Below are positions 1-9,560 of a DNA stretch of 64,000 nucleotides, one piece after another. The notes below the pieces were generated by a model that did not search any database, was not told the DNA's origin, and saw only the letters and a list, made by a program, of their open reading frames with translations. Within the stretch, counting starts at the first letter, position 1; every line of letters begins with the position of its first letter. The stretch is from Pollenia angustigena (taxonomy: Eukaryota; Arthropoda; Insecta; Diptera; Polleniidae), in the NCBI GenBank assembly GCA_930367215.1, contig OV884056.1, forward strand, positions 46,934,308 through 46,998,307, read 5' to 3'. The translations under genes and the position numbers were made by a program.

Positions 1-403
1 TTTATGAAATTGTGACGTGCGCCCATTATATTATTTAAAATAAATATAAAAAAAGTGAAATAAAAATTGACAGTGACAATAAAGAGTGATAAAAAATAAT
101 ATTTGCCTTGACAGAAAGCAAGAATTGAGTGACAATAAAAATAACACAAATACCTATTAAAATATAAAAAAGTGACAATAAGATAGAAAATACCTATTAA
201 GAAATTAAACTAAATAATAAAAGTATACTTTTTGTGATAAAAGATAACTATGAAAAAAAGACGTTTGCAAAATTGTCTATCATTGGAAAAAAAGACATTT
301 GAGTCCAAAACTAACATGTATAGAAGGTTAATAGAAAACGAAGATAGTGCACGAAGTGAAAGATCTAATATACAACCTGTTCCATCAATAAGCTAAAATT
401 CTA

Positions 404-976
404 ATGGAGTGTAAAGTAGGCATAAAAAAAGCCCAAGAGTACCTCAGCCGCATGACAGGAGAGACTTCTGATCAAGGGCTTGATGAGACCGCCAGCATGC
501 TCCCCTTGCGGACCACAACAGCAGTGCAAGAAATAGAGGAGAAGCTAGACTCCGATTACGCTCAGGCCATGGTAACAATCACAATATTTTATATATTTTA
601 CTTGCTCAAACAGTAATTCAACTTCTTTACAGATATTCATAAAATTAAAGGTGTTTCTTTAGATGTTGGCAGTGTTATTAGTGCATCGTTTGCAGATGAT
701 TTGCTATATAAATATAATTGGGATGGAAGGTGGGGAAAACTTCCGTTGTCAAATCTCACGCTGCTAAATAAAATTGTAAGAGGTATGTACAGACATTAAA
801 TAATTTTAGTCTTTGAATATTTAACATTTCTGTCTTTTTTTTTACTTCATATTTTAGATGTTTTTCAGAACCTAGGAGCCGGGGAGTATGAAAAAAGTAT
901 AAGAAAAGCGGTTGAACGTGCCCACCATAGGGTAAAGCAACAAAAATACATAAAAGAAAAAGGGGTTAATAAATAA
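404..976 (+). pseudogene. DUF4806-like gene, unit 1: exon 2 frameshifted
   Basis: Exon 1 404-571, intron 572-632, exon 2 633-782, intron 783-857, exon 3 858-976 by alignment with the other units. Exon 2 lacks the first seven bases (AAGTCCT) right after the TTTACAG acceptor, so joining at the usual site puts the rest of exon 2 out of frame and it stops soon after. The only other AG nearby, CTCAAACAG, ends at 612 and does not obviously repair the frame. Exon 1 and exon 3 are otherwise the majority sequence. Likely a broken copy. Confidence 0.6.
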
Positions 977-1374
977 AATGACGACAATTTTTTTAATTTA
1001 AACTAAAATAATCAATCTAAAAGAGAAAAAAAATCAAAAAATAAGCGTGACCAATAAATTGGTAAAAGTTTAGCTTTATTTTTAACACTTTTTATTGACT
1101 GAACTTTATTTGTAAGAAGGTGCTTGTTTAATGTAATTAAGAAACTGTTGAATGATGTTTGATCCAGCAAACGTTTTCGAATGCAAACAAAACATAATTA
1201 ATTTAAAAAATTTAGTTAAAAAAAAAAAATATTTATTTATTTAAGTTATTTTGGAAACCAAAAAAATATTGAATTTTATTTTAAATAAAGACAAAAATTT
1301 GTATGAGAATTGAATGAGATGTTTTATTTTAATAGTGTTTTATTAAAACTAAAAAATACGTCAACAGTGACGAA

Positions 1375-1496
1375 TATATGAATCAGTACTGACTAGTCAG
1401 CTGTGGCCGGTATATGCGTCAGTACTGACCAGTCAGTACTGACTGGTCAGCTGTGTCCGTTATATGCATCAGTACTGACTAGTCAGCTGTGTCCGG
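1375..1496. repeat. Palindrome-rich minisatellite, unit 1 (36+50+36 bp)
   Basis: Three copies, each from TATATG to GTGKCCGK: 1375-1410, 1411-1460 and 1461-1496. Each holds AGTACTGACTAGTCAG or a variant, and CTGACTAGTCAG is a perfect palindrome. The middle copy has 14 extra bp that create a perfect 26-bp palindrome at 1425-1450, centred on AGTCAGTACTGACT. An open frame of 132 codons starting at GTG 1403 crosses this block, but it has no domain or ATG and is probably chance. Confidence 0.9.
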
Positions 1497-2277
1497 TTTT
1501 TGAGCACTCAATAATCTTGAGCAACCTACATATAGTTGTCGATATGAAAAGCAATGAATGGGCGCCTAAATATATTCCAGCCAATGGACCATACGCATTC
1601 CGAAAAAGTACAAAAAGTACCAATTTGATCCATTTTTTACCCCTTAAAAAGTGCCGTATATTTTGTACTTTTTATACCAAATGCAACGAAGTACTAAAAG
1701 TACGAGCTTTGACTCATTTTATTCCCCCAGAAAGTACTCTGTACGTTAATTTAGGTTATGTTTTATATGAATACCAAATTTTTCGAAGAGATAAAAAGTA
1801 ACAGTTTTATCCCAATTTTATCCATTAAAAAATACCGTATATTTTGATCTCGACCATATGCAATCTGTATACCAAATTTATCCAAAAGAGAAAAAGTATC
1901 AAAAGTAAAACATTTTTCGTTTTAACCTCTTAAAATATACCCCACTTAAATCTGGACAATATCTCTAGCCAAATTTTTTGAAAATAAGAAAGTACCAAAA
2001 CTAAAAGAGAAAAAGTGTTAAAAGTTGCCAAAAAAAGAAGCAACATTTCTTAAAAATATATATACAAGGTAGATCAAAAAAGACCTACCCCCACCCATGT
2101 TTTATTTTGTAACTAGCTTTTACCCGTGACGTCGTTCACTTTAAGATTTAAAGAAATGGGGTTATCCAGTAAAATATTTACAGAAAATTTATTTTGTTTT
2201 CTACGTCATTACTTATTTTATGTTAAAATATGTCTATAAACAACATTTTAAGATTTGTTATATTCCGCTAATATAAC

Positions 2278-3184
2278 GGGTGATTTTTTAGCTATTATAT
2301 TTTTGGCAGCACTGGTTTAAACAGCTGACGCACGTTTCGTGTTTTGTTTCACTGTCAAACATCTTCAGTTTGGTCTATAATTTAACCATGAATCGTCTTA
2401 CAAACGAACAACGCTTGCAAATTATTGAATTTTATTATCAAAATGCGTGCTCTGTTAAGAAAATTCATCGCGCGCTTCTTGTGTTCAGCGACGAAGCTCA
2501 TTTTTGGCTCAATGGGTAAGTTAATAAGCCGAATTGTCGATTTTGGAGTGAAGATCAGCCAGAAGCATTGCAAGAGCTATTTATGCATCGAGAAAAAGTC
2601 ACAGTTTGGTGCGGTTTATGGGCTGGTGGCATCATTGGACCGTTCCAAGATGATGCGAATCGTAACGTAACTGTGAATGGTGAGCGCTACCGTGAGATGA
2701 TATCCAACTTTTTTTTGCCCAAAATGCAAGAGCTTGTTGACTTGCACGACATGTGGTTTCAACAAGACGGTGCCACATGCCACACAGCACGCTTAACAAT
2801 GGACTTATTGAGAGGCGAGTTCGGTGAACATTTTATTTCACGTTCGGGACCGGTCAATTGGCCGCCTAGATCGTGCGATTTAACGTCTTTAGACTATTTT
2901 TTGTGCGGCTACGTTAAAGCTCATGTCTATACACACATGCCCGCTTCAATTGACGCATTGGAAGAAAACATTGAAGCATTTATTCGTGAGATACCGGCCG
3001 AAATGTTGGAAACAGAATGCCAACATTGGACTAAGCGGATGGACCATTTGAGGCGCAATCACGGTCAACATTTGCATGAAATAATCTTCAAACATTTAAT
3101 TATATGGACCGTACTATCGATTCAAATAAAGATTTCATGCATTTTTCTGAATTTTATGAATTTTTTTACAACTTTCCTATAGCT
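2278..3184 (+). mobile_element. Mariner-like (DD41D, rosa-type) remnant, unit 1
   Basis: Starts with the terminal sequence GGGTGATTTTTTAGC and ends at CTATAGCT. ATG at 2388 opens MNRLTNEQRLQIIEF, the helix-turn-helix start, but after residue 31 jumps directly to VFSDEAHFWLNG and a TAA at 2517-2519; the frame then continues to 3182. Catalytic residues by shared numbering: Asp35, Asp127 (WFQQD) and Asp169 (TSLDYF). 41 residues lie between the last two, the DD41D spacing of the rosa family. Full mariner transposases have about 340 aa, so some 140 are missing. Private to this copy: ATAACGGG before the end and a shorter T-run near 3162. Confidence 0.85.
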
Positions 3185-3635
3185 CCCCTACAAGAAATGG
3201 ATGACCGAAACTAATACACACGCACTATTTTTGTTTGTTTTTATTGTTACAAGTGGCGTTGCCACTCGTGTGCGTTTGTATACCAAAATGAATATTTTTC
3301 AAAGCCCAAATTTTATTAATCTTTTCTTCTTATTTTTATATATACTTAATAATATGTTGAATATATCTGTTAATACGTTTCATAAATTTTAATAATTATA
3401 AGAATTTAGCTAAATTTGTATTAATTATTTAAAAAAAAAGTGGTGGAATTTTGGGAATTGCTGTTGTTAAAAACATTTTGGGAAGAAATGTTTGCTAGTG
3501 GCAACGCTAATTACTCCAGGAATGAAATGCGTATGTAAGAGTGAAACAACGAATGTATGTTAGACAGTTTCATTTTTGAATGGAATGTGTAAAATATGTA
3601 AAAAATTCAAGATTAATTTTAAAAGCGAAAGGAAT

Positions 3636-3884
3636 TTTATGAAATTGTGACGTGCGCCCATTATATTATTTAAAATAAATATAAAAAAAGTGAAATAAAA
3701 ATTGACAGTGACAATAAATAGTGATAAAAAATAATATTTGCCTTGACAGAAAGCAAGAATTGAGTGACAATAAAAATAACACAAATACCTATTAAAATAT
3801 AAAAAAGTGACAATAAGATAGAAAATACCTATTAAGAAATTAAATTAAATAATAAAAGTATACTTTTTGTGATAAAAGATAACT
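3636..3884. other. AT-rich unit leader with repeated GTGACAATAA motifs (reference copy)
   Basis: Between the unit start and the 48-codon ORF. GTGACAATAA occurs three times (near 3709, 3764 and 3808) along with related TGACAG words, which looks like a decayed short tandem repeat. ATACCTATTAA also occurs twice. No convincing TATA box plus initiator is visible, so the promoter of the DUF4806-like gene, if any, is not located. The minus strand has a 74-codon AT-rich open frame here that I do not regard as a gene. Confidence 0.5.
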
Positions 3885-4031
3885 ATGAAAAAAAGACGTT
3901 TGCAAAATTGTCTATCATTGGAAAAAAAGACATTTGAGTCCAAAATTAAAATGTATAGAAGGTTAATAGAAAACGAAGATAGTGCACGAAGTGAAAGATC
4001 TAATATACAACCTGTTCCATCAATAAGCTAA
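3885..4031 (+). CDS. 48-codon basic ORF upstream of the DUF4806-like exon 1 (reference copy)
   Basis: ATG (in GATAACTATGAAAAAAAG) to TAA, 48 aa, beginning MKKRRLQNCLSLEKK and ending QPVPSIS. It is basic at the N-terminus and acidic/polar afterwards, with no domain I recognise. It ends 7 bases before the ATG of the DUF4806-like exon 1, in a different frame. DUF4806 proteins usually have a long variable region before the domain, so this may be the eroded preceding part of the same gene, separated by a stop and a frame change, or just a leader ORF. Present in every unit at unit start +249 (starts 250, 7529, 11172, 14818, 18464, 22051, 25698, 29200, 32703, 36350, 39852, 43497, 47143, 50787, 54433, 58077, 61721). 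Coding status is doubtful. Confidence 0.35.
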   Translation: MKKRRLQNCLSLEKKTFESKIKMYRRLIENEDSARSERSNIQPVPSIS

Positions 4032-4038
4032 AATTCTA

Positions 4039-4616
4039 ATGGAGTGTAAAGTAGGCATAAAAAAAGCCCAAGAGTACCTCAGCCGCATGACAGGAGAGAC
4101 TTCTGATCAAGGGCTTGATGAGACCGCCAGCATGTTCCCCTTGCGGACCACAACAGCAGTGCAAGAAATAGAGGAGAAGCTAGACTCCGATTACGCTCAG
4201 GCCATGGTAACAATCACAATATTTTATATATTTTACTTGCTCAAACAGTAATTCAACTTCTTTACAGAAGTCCTATATTCATAAAATTAAAGGTGTTTCT
4301 TTAGATGTTGGCAGTGTTATTAGTGCATCGTTTGCAGATGATTTGCTATATAAATATAATTGGGATGGAAGGTGGGGAAAACTTCCGTTGTCAAATCTCA
4401 CGCTGCTAAATAAAATTGTAAGAGGTATGTACAGACATTAAATAATTTTAGTCTTTGAATATTTAACATTTCTGTCTTTTTTTACTTCATATTTTAGATG
4501 TTTTTCAGAACCTAGGAGCCGGGGAGTATGAAAAAAGTATAAGAAAAGCGGTTGAACGTGCCCACCAAAGGGTAAAGCAACAAAAATACATAAAAGAAAA
4601 AGGGGTTAATAAATAA
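4039..4616 (+). CDS. DUF4806-like domain protein, three exons, 147 aa (unit 2, reference)
   Basis: Exon 1 4039-4206, intron 4207-4267 (61 bp, ATG|GTAACA...TTTACAG), exon 2 4268-4424, intron 4425-4497 (73 bp, GAG|GTATGT...TATTTTAG), exon 3 4498-4616. Joined, it gives one frame of 147 codons plus stop. From about residue 34 it matches the DUF4806 pattern as I know it: PLRTTTAVQEIEEKLDSD (about 34-51), a helix ending before LLYKYNWDGRWGK (83-95, the conserved tryptophan-glycine core), LSNLTLLNKIV and a basic tail with AVERAHHRVKQQK. The function of this domain is not known. The ATG at 4039 is the first in frame; residues 1-30 match nothing I recognise. AATAAA at 4608-4613 overlaps the stop and could serve as a polyadenylation signal. 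Variants here: L33F, H132Q. Splicing is inferred, not observed; without it the frame ends in intron 1 (70 aa). Confidence 0.62.
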
Positions 4617-5014
4617 AATGACGACAATTTTTTTAATTTAAACTAAAATAATCAATCTAAAAGAGAAAAAAAATCAAAAAATAAGCGTGACCAATAAATT
4701 GGTAAAAGTTTAGCTTTATTTTTAACACTTTTTATTGACTGAACTTTATTTGTAAGAAGGTGCTTGTTTAATGTAATTAAGAAACTGTTGAATGATGTTT
4801 GATCCAGCAAACGTTTTCGAATGCAAACAAAACATAATTAATTTAAAAAATTTAGTTAAAAAAAAAAAATATTTATTTATTTAAGTTATTTTGGAAACCA
4901 AAAAAATATTGAATTTTATTTTAAATAAAGACAAAAATTTGTATGAGAATTGAATGAGATGTTTTATTTTAATAGTGTTTTATTAAAACTAAAAAATACG
5001 TCAACAGTGACGAA
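4617..5014. other. AT-rich spacer between DUF4806-like gene and minisatellite (reference copy)
   Basis: About 400 bp without coding potential. It has A- and T-runs, among them a 12-13 A tract followed by TATTTATTTATTT near 4856, and AATAAA words near 4696 and 4924. The A-tract length varies by a base or two among units. Nothing else recognised. Confidence 0.5.
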
Positions 5015-5136
5015 TATATGAATCAGTACTAACTAGTCAGCTTTGGCCGGTATATGCGTCAGTACTGACCAGTCAGTACTGACTGGTCAGCTGTGTCCGT
5101 TATATGCATCAGTACTGACTAGTCAGCTGTGTCCGG
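5015..5136. repeat. Palindrome-rich minisatellite, unit 2
   Basis: 36+50+36 bp. The 26-bp palindrome is at 5065-5090. First copy reads AACTAGTCAGCTTTGG, losing one palindrome arm base. Confidence 0.9.
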
Positions 5137-5918
5137 TTTTTGAGCACTCAATAATCTTGAGCAACCTACATATAGTTGTCGATATGAAAAGCAATGAATG
5201 GGCGCCTAAATATATTCCAGCCAATGGACCATACGCATTCCGAAAAAGTACAAAAAGTACCAATTTGATCCATTTTTTACCCCTTAAAAAGTGCCGTATA
5301 TTTTGTACTTTTTATACCAAATGCAACGAAGTACTAAAAGTACGAGCTTTGACTCATTTTATTCCCCCAGAAAGTACTCTGTACGTTAATTTAGGTTATG
5401 TTTTATATGAATACCAAATTTTTCGAAGATATAAAAAGTAACAGTTTTATCCCAATTTTATCCATTAAAAAATACCGTATATTTTGATCTCGACCATATG
5501 CAATCTGTATACCAAATTTATCCAAAAGAGAAAAAGTATCAAAAGTAAAACATTTTTCGTTTTAACCTCTTAAAATATACCCCACTTAAATCTGGACAAT
5601 ATCTCTAGCCAAATTTTTTGAAAATAAGAAAGTACCAAAACTAAAAGAGAAAAAGTGTTAAAAATTGCCAAAAAAAAGAAGCAACATTTCTTAAAAATAT
5701 ATATACAAGGTAGATCAAAAAAGACCTACCCCCACCCATGTTTTATTTTGTAACTAGCTTTTACCCGTGACGTCGTTCACTTTAAGATTTAAAGAAATGG
5801 GGTTATCCAGTAAAATATTTACAGAAAATTTATTTTGTTTTCTACGTCATTACTTATTTTATGTTAAAATATGTCTATAAACAACATTTTAAGATTTGTT
5901 ATATTCCGCTAATATAAT
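5137..5918. repeat. AGTAC-word-rich AT segment between minisatellite and mariner remnant (reference copy)
   Basis: The first part holds repeated AAAGTAC or its complement GTACTTT (near 5245, 5255, 5304, 5329, 5338, 5371 and 5631), and recurring words TATACCAAAT, TTTATCC and AAAAGAGAAAAAGT, suggesting an old degenerate tandem repeat. GGTAG...CTACC near 5709-5730 can form a small hairpin. From about 5730 it is plain AT-rich DNA up to the mariner end. An open frame from the minisatellite runs into this part but shows no protein-like features. Confidence 0.5.
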
Positions 5919-6826
5919 GGGTGATTTTTTAGCTATTATCTTTTTGGCAGCACTGGTTTAAACAGCTGACGCACGTTTCGTGTTTTGTTTCACTGTCAAA
6001 CATCTTCAGTTTGGTCTATAATTTAACCATGAATCGTCTTACAAACGAACAACGCTTGCAAATTATTGAATTTTATTATCAAAATGCGTGCTCTGTTAAG
6101 AAAATTCATCGCGCGCTTCTTGTGTTCAGCGACGAAGCTCATTTTTGGCTCAATGGGTAAGTTAATAAGCCGAATTGTCGATTTTGGAGTGAAGATCAGC
6201 CAGAAGCATTGCAAGAGCTATTTATGCATCGAGAAAAAGTCACAGTTTGGTGCGGTTTATGTGCTGGTGGCATCATTGGACCGTTCCAAGATGATGCGAA
6301 TCGTAACGTAACTGTGAATGGTGAGCGCTACCGTGAGATGATATCCAACTTTTTTTTGCCCAAAATGCAAGAGCTTGTTGACTTGCACGACATGTGGTTT
6401 CAACAAGACGGTGCCACATGCCACACAGCACGCTTAACAATGGACTTATTGAGAGGCGAGTTCGGTGAACATTTTATTTCACGTTCGGGACCGGTCAATT
6501 GGCCGCCTAGATCTTGCGATTTAACGTCTTTAGACTATTTTTTGTGCGGCTACGTTAAAGCTCATGTCTATACACACATGCCCGCTTCAATTGACGCATT
6601 GGAAGAAAACATTGAAGCATTTATTCGTGAGATACCGGCCGAAATGTTGGAAACAGAATGCCAACATTGGACTAAGCGGATGGACCATTTGAGGCGCAAT
6701 CACGGTCAACATTTGCATGAAATAATCTTCAAACATTTAATTATATGGACCGTACTATCGATTCAAATAAAGATTTCATGCATTTTTCTGAATTTAATGA
6801 GTTTTTTTTACAACTTTCCTATAGCT
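5919..6826 (+). mobile_element. Mariner-like (DD41D, rosa-type) remnant, unit 2 (reference)
   Basis: 908 bp. Left end GGGTGATTTTTTAGCTAT; right end keeps only CTATAGCT, the inverse of the inner AGCTAT part, while the outer GGGTGATTTTTT complement is absent, so the right terminal repeat is truncated. ATG 6029; helix-turn-helix residues 1-31 fused to the first catalytic Asp block by an internal deletion; in-frame TAA at codon 44 (6158-6160); the frame then runs to 6856, past the probable native end at IIFKH because the stop there appears lost. Shortened loop GPFQDDANRN also looks like a small in-frame loss relative to relatives I know. GLCAGG in place of GLWAGG is shared with unit 4. CAAATAAAG near 6764 would be its polyadenylation signal. 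It cannot encode an active transposase. Confidence 0.87.
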
Positions 6827-7279
6827 CCCCTACAAGAAATGGATGACCGAAACTAATACACACGCACTATTTTTGTTTGTTTTTATTGTTACAAGTGGCG
6901 TTGCCACTCGTGTGCGTTTGTATACCAAATTAGGAATATTTTGCAAAGCCCAAATTTTATTAATCTTTTCTTCTTATTTTTATATATACTTAATAATATG
7001 TTGAATATATCTGTTAATACGTTTCATAAATTTTAATAATTATAGGAATTTAGCTAAATTTGTATTAATTATTTAAAAAAAAAGTGGTGGAATTTTGGGA
7101 ATTGCTGTTGTTAAAAACATTTTAGGAAGAAATGTTTGCTAGTGGCAACGCTAATTACTCCAGGAATGAAATGCGTATGTAAGAGTGAAACAACGAATGT
7201 ATGTTAGACAGTTTCATTTTTGAATGGAATGTGTAAAATATGTAAAAAATTCAAGATTAATTTTAAAAGCGAAAGGAAT
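6827..7279. other. AT-rich unit tail with hairpin and 11-bp inverted repeat (reference copy)
   Basis: Holds AGTGGCGTTGCCACT at 6894-6908 (6-bp stem, 3-base loop). Its right part GCGTTGCCACT (6898-6908) is exactly the inverse complement of AGTGGCAACGC at 7141-7151, enclosing 232 bp of AT-rich DNA. This could be the terminal repeats of a small, otherwise unrecognised non-autonomous element, or chance. No gene seen; short hydrophobic open frames here are low-complexity. Confidence 0.45.
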
Positions 7280-7682
7280 TTTATGAAATTGTGACGTGCG
7301 CCCATTATATTATTTAAAATAAATATAAAAAAAGTGAAATAAAAATTGACAGTGACAATAAAGAGTGACAAAAAATAATATTTGCCTTGACAGAAAGCAA
7401 GAATTGAGTGACAATAAAAATAACACAAATACCTATTAAAATATAAAAAAGTGACAATAAGATAGAAAATACCTATTAAGAAATTAAATTAAATAATAAA
7501 AGTATACTTTTTGTGATAAAAGATAACTATGAAAAAAAGACGTTTGCAAAATTGTCTATCATTGGAAAAAAAGACATTTGAGTCCAAAATTAAAATGTAT
7601 AGAAGGTTAATAGAAAACGAAGATAGTGCACGAAGTGAAAGATCTAATATACAACCTGTTCCATCAATAAGCTAAAACTCTA

Positions 7683-8262
7683 ATGGAGTGTAAAGTAGGC
7701 ATAAAAAAAGCCCAAGAGTACCTCAGCCGCATGACAGGAGAGACTTCTGATCAAGGGCTTGATGAGACCGCCAGCATGCTCCCCTTGCGGACCACAACAG
7801 CAGTGCAAGAAATAGAGGAGAAGCTAGACTCCGATTACGCTCAGGCCATGGTAACAATCACAATATTTTATATATTTTACTTGCTCAAACAGTAATTCAA
7901 CTTCTTTACAGAAGTCCTATATTCATAAAATTAAAGGTGTTTCTTTAGATGTTGGCAGTGTTATTAGTGCATCGTTTGCAGATGATTTGCTATATAAATA
8001 TAATTGGGATGGAAGGTGGGGAAAACTTCCGTTGTCAAATCTCACGCTGCTAAATAAAATTGTAAGAGGTATGTACAGACATTAAATAATTTTAGTCTTT
8101 GAATATTTAACATTTCTGTCTTTTTTTTTACTTCATATTTTAGATGTTTTTCAGAACCAAGGAGCCGGGGAATATGAAAAAAGTATAAGAAAAGCGGTTG
8201 AACGTGCCCACCATAGGGTAAAGCAACAAAAATACATAAAAGAAAAAGGGGTTAATAAATAA
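7683..8262 (+). CDS. DUF4806-like domain protein, three exons (unit 3)
   Basis: Exons 7683-7850, 7912-8068 and 8144-8262; introns 61 and 75 bp with the same GT-AG borders as the reference copy. Intact 147-codon frame. L114 is Gln (AACCAAGGAGCC) and codon 118 is GAA instead of GAG, both shared with unit 5. The codon 118 change is the only silent point change I noticed among all copies. Confidence 0.6.
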
Positions 8263-8660
8263 AATGACGACAATTTTTTTAATTTAAACTAAAATAATCA
8301 ATCTAAAAGAGAAAAAAAATCAAAAAATAAGCGTGACCAATAAATTGGTAAAAGTTTAGCTTTATTTTTAACACTTTTTATTGACTGAACTTTATTTGTA
8401 AGAAGGTGCTTGTTTAATGTAATTAAGAAACTGTTGAATGATGTTTGATCCAGCAAACGTTTTCGAATGCAAACAAAACATAATTAATTTAAAAAATTTA
8501 GTTAAAAAAAAAAAATATTTATTTATTTAAGTTATTTTGGAAACCAAAAAAATATTGAATTTTATTTTAAATAAAGACAAAAATTTGTATGAGAATTGAA
8601 TGAGATGTTTTATTTTAATAATGTTTTATTAAAACTAAAAAATACGTCAACAGTGACGAA

Positions 8661-8782
8661 TATATGAATCAGTACTGACTAGTCAGCTGTGGCCGGTATA
8701 TGCGTCAGTACTGACCAGTCAGTACTGACTGGTCAGCTGTGTCCGTTATATGCATCAGTACTGACTAGTCAGCTGTGTCCGG
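8661..8782. repeat. Palindrome-rich minisatellite, unit 3
   Basis: 36+50+36 bp, majority sequence with the perfect 26-bp palindrome. Confidence 0.9.
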
Positions 8783-9560
8783 TTTTTGAGCACTCAATAA
8801 TCTTGAGCAACCTACATATAGTTGTCGATATGAAAAGCAATGAATGGGCGCCTAAATATATTCCAGCCAATGGACCATACGCATTCCGAAAAAGTACAAA
8901 AAGTACCAATTTGATCCATTTTTTTCCCCCTTAAAAAGTGCCGTATATTTTGTACTTTTTATACCAAATGCAAGTACTAAAAGTACGAGCTTTGACTCAT
9001 TTTATTCCCCCAGAAAGTACTCTGTACGTTAATTTAGGTTATGTTTTATATGAATACCAAATTTTTCGAAGAGATAAAAAGTAACAGTTTTATCCCAATT
9101 TTATCCATTAAAAAATACCGTATATTTTGATCTCGACCATATGCAATCTGTATACCAAATTTATCCAAAAGAGAAAAAGTATCAAAAGTAAAACATTTTT
9201 CGTTTTAACCTCTTAAAATATACCCCACTTAAATCTGGACAATATCTCTAGCCAAATTTTTTGAAAATAGGAAAGTACCAAAACTAAAAGAGAAAAAGTG
9301 TTAAAAGTTGCCAAAAAAAGAAGCAACATTTCTTAAAAATATATATACAAGGTAGATCAAAAAAGACCTACCCCCACCCATGTTTTATTTTGTAACTAGC
9401 TTTTACCCGTGACGTCGTTCACTTTAAGATTTAAAGAAATGGGGTTATCCAGTAAAATATTTACAGAAAATTTATTTTGTTTTCTACGTCATTACTTATT
9501 TTATGTTAAAATATGTCTATAAACAACATTTTAAGATTTGTTATATTCCGCTAATATAAT

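Larger units (their letters stand above)
1..3635 (+). repeat. Array unit 1 (3635 bp)
   Basis: First unit in the window, starting at the unit-start motif. It carries several private changes: loss of AAGTCCT at the exon 2 acceptor of the DUF4806-like gene, ATAACGGG in front of the mariner end where others have ATAATGGG, and a changed stretch near 3287-3302 where other units read AAATTAGGAATATTTTGC. The 48-codon ORF is at 250-396. Its tail (TTTTGGGAAG near 3476) is shared only with unit 3, which matters for the dimer repeat of units 2-5. Confidence 0.95.
3636..7279 (+). repeat. Array unit 2 (3644 bp), used as reference unit
   Basis: Variants shared with unit 4 only: AATAAATAGTG in the leader, L33F and H132Q in the DUF4806-like protein, AACTAGTCAG in the first minisatellite copy, GAAGATATAAAAAG near 5426, AAAATTGCC near 5660, a Trp-to-Cys change in the mariner remnant and TATAGGAATTT in the tail. 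The two units are thus sister copies two positions apart. Confidence 0.96.

Noticed and set aside
1403..1801. 132-codon open frame from GTG across the minisatellite, repeated in most units
   Set aside because: No ATG start at that position, composed of the palindromic repeat and AGTAC-rich DNA, no protein-like pattern; it is open in many units only because the units are near-identical, and broken in units 3, 5, 16 and 18.
2382..2573. 63-codon minus-strand open frame
   Set aside because: Exactly antisense to the mariner helix-turn-helix and first Asp region, whose + strand frame has clear family motifs.
2425..2670. 81-codon + strand frame starting MNFIIKMRALL
   Set aside because: Shifted frame over the mariner transposase; the real frame has MNRLTNEQR and later family motifs.
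3201..3392. 63-codon frame after the mariner remnant (MTETNTHALFL)
   Set aside because: Low-complexity translation of AT-rich tail, present as an open frame only in some units because of small indels.
3560..3784. 74-codon minus-strand hydrophobic frame in the unit tail and leader
   Set aside because: Rich in Phe, Leu, Ile and Asn codons as expected of AT-rich DNA read at random; no signal of selection or homology.
4344..4356. TATATAAATATA as a TATA box
   Set aside because: It lies inside exon 2 and encodes the conserved LYKYN of the DUF4806-like core.
5919..6826. Active mariner or intact non-autonomous derivative
   Set aside because: Internal deletion, fixed stop and a right terminal repeat reduced to about 8 bp; it could not be excised with two proper ends.
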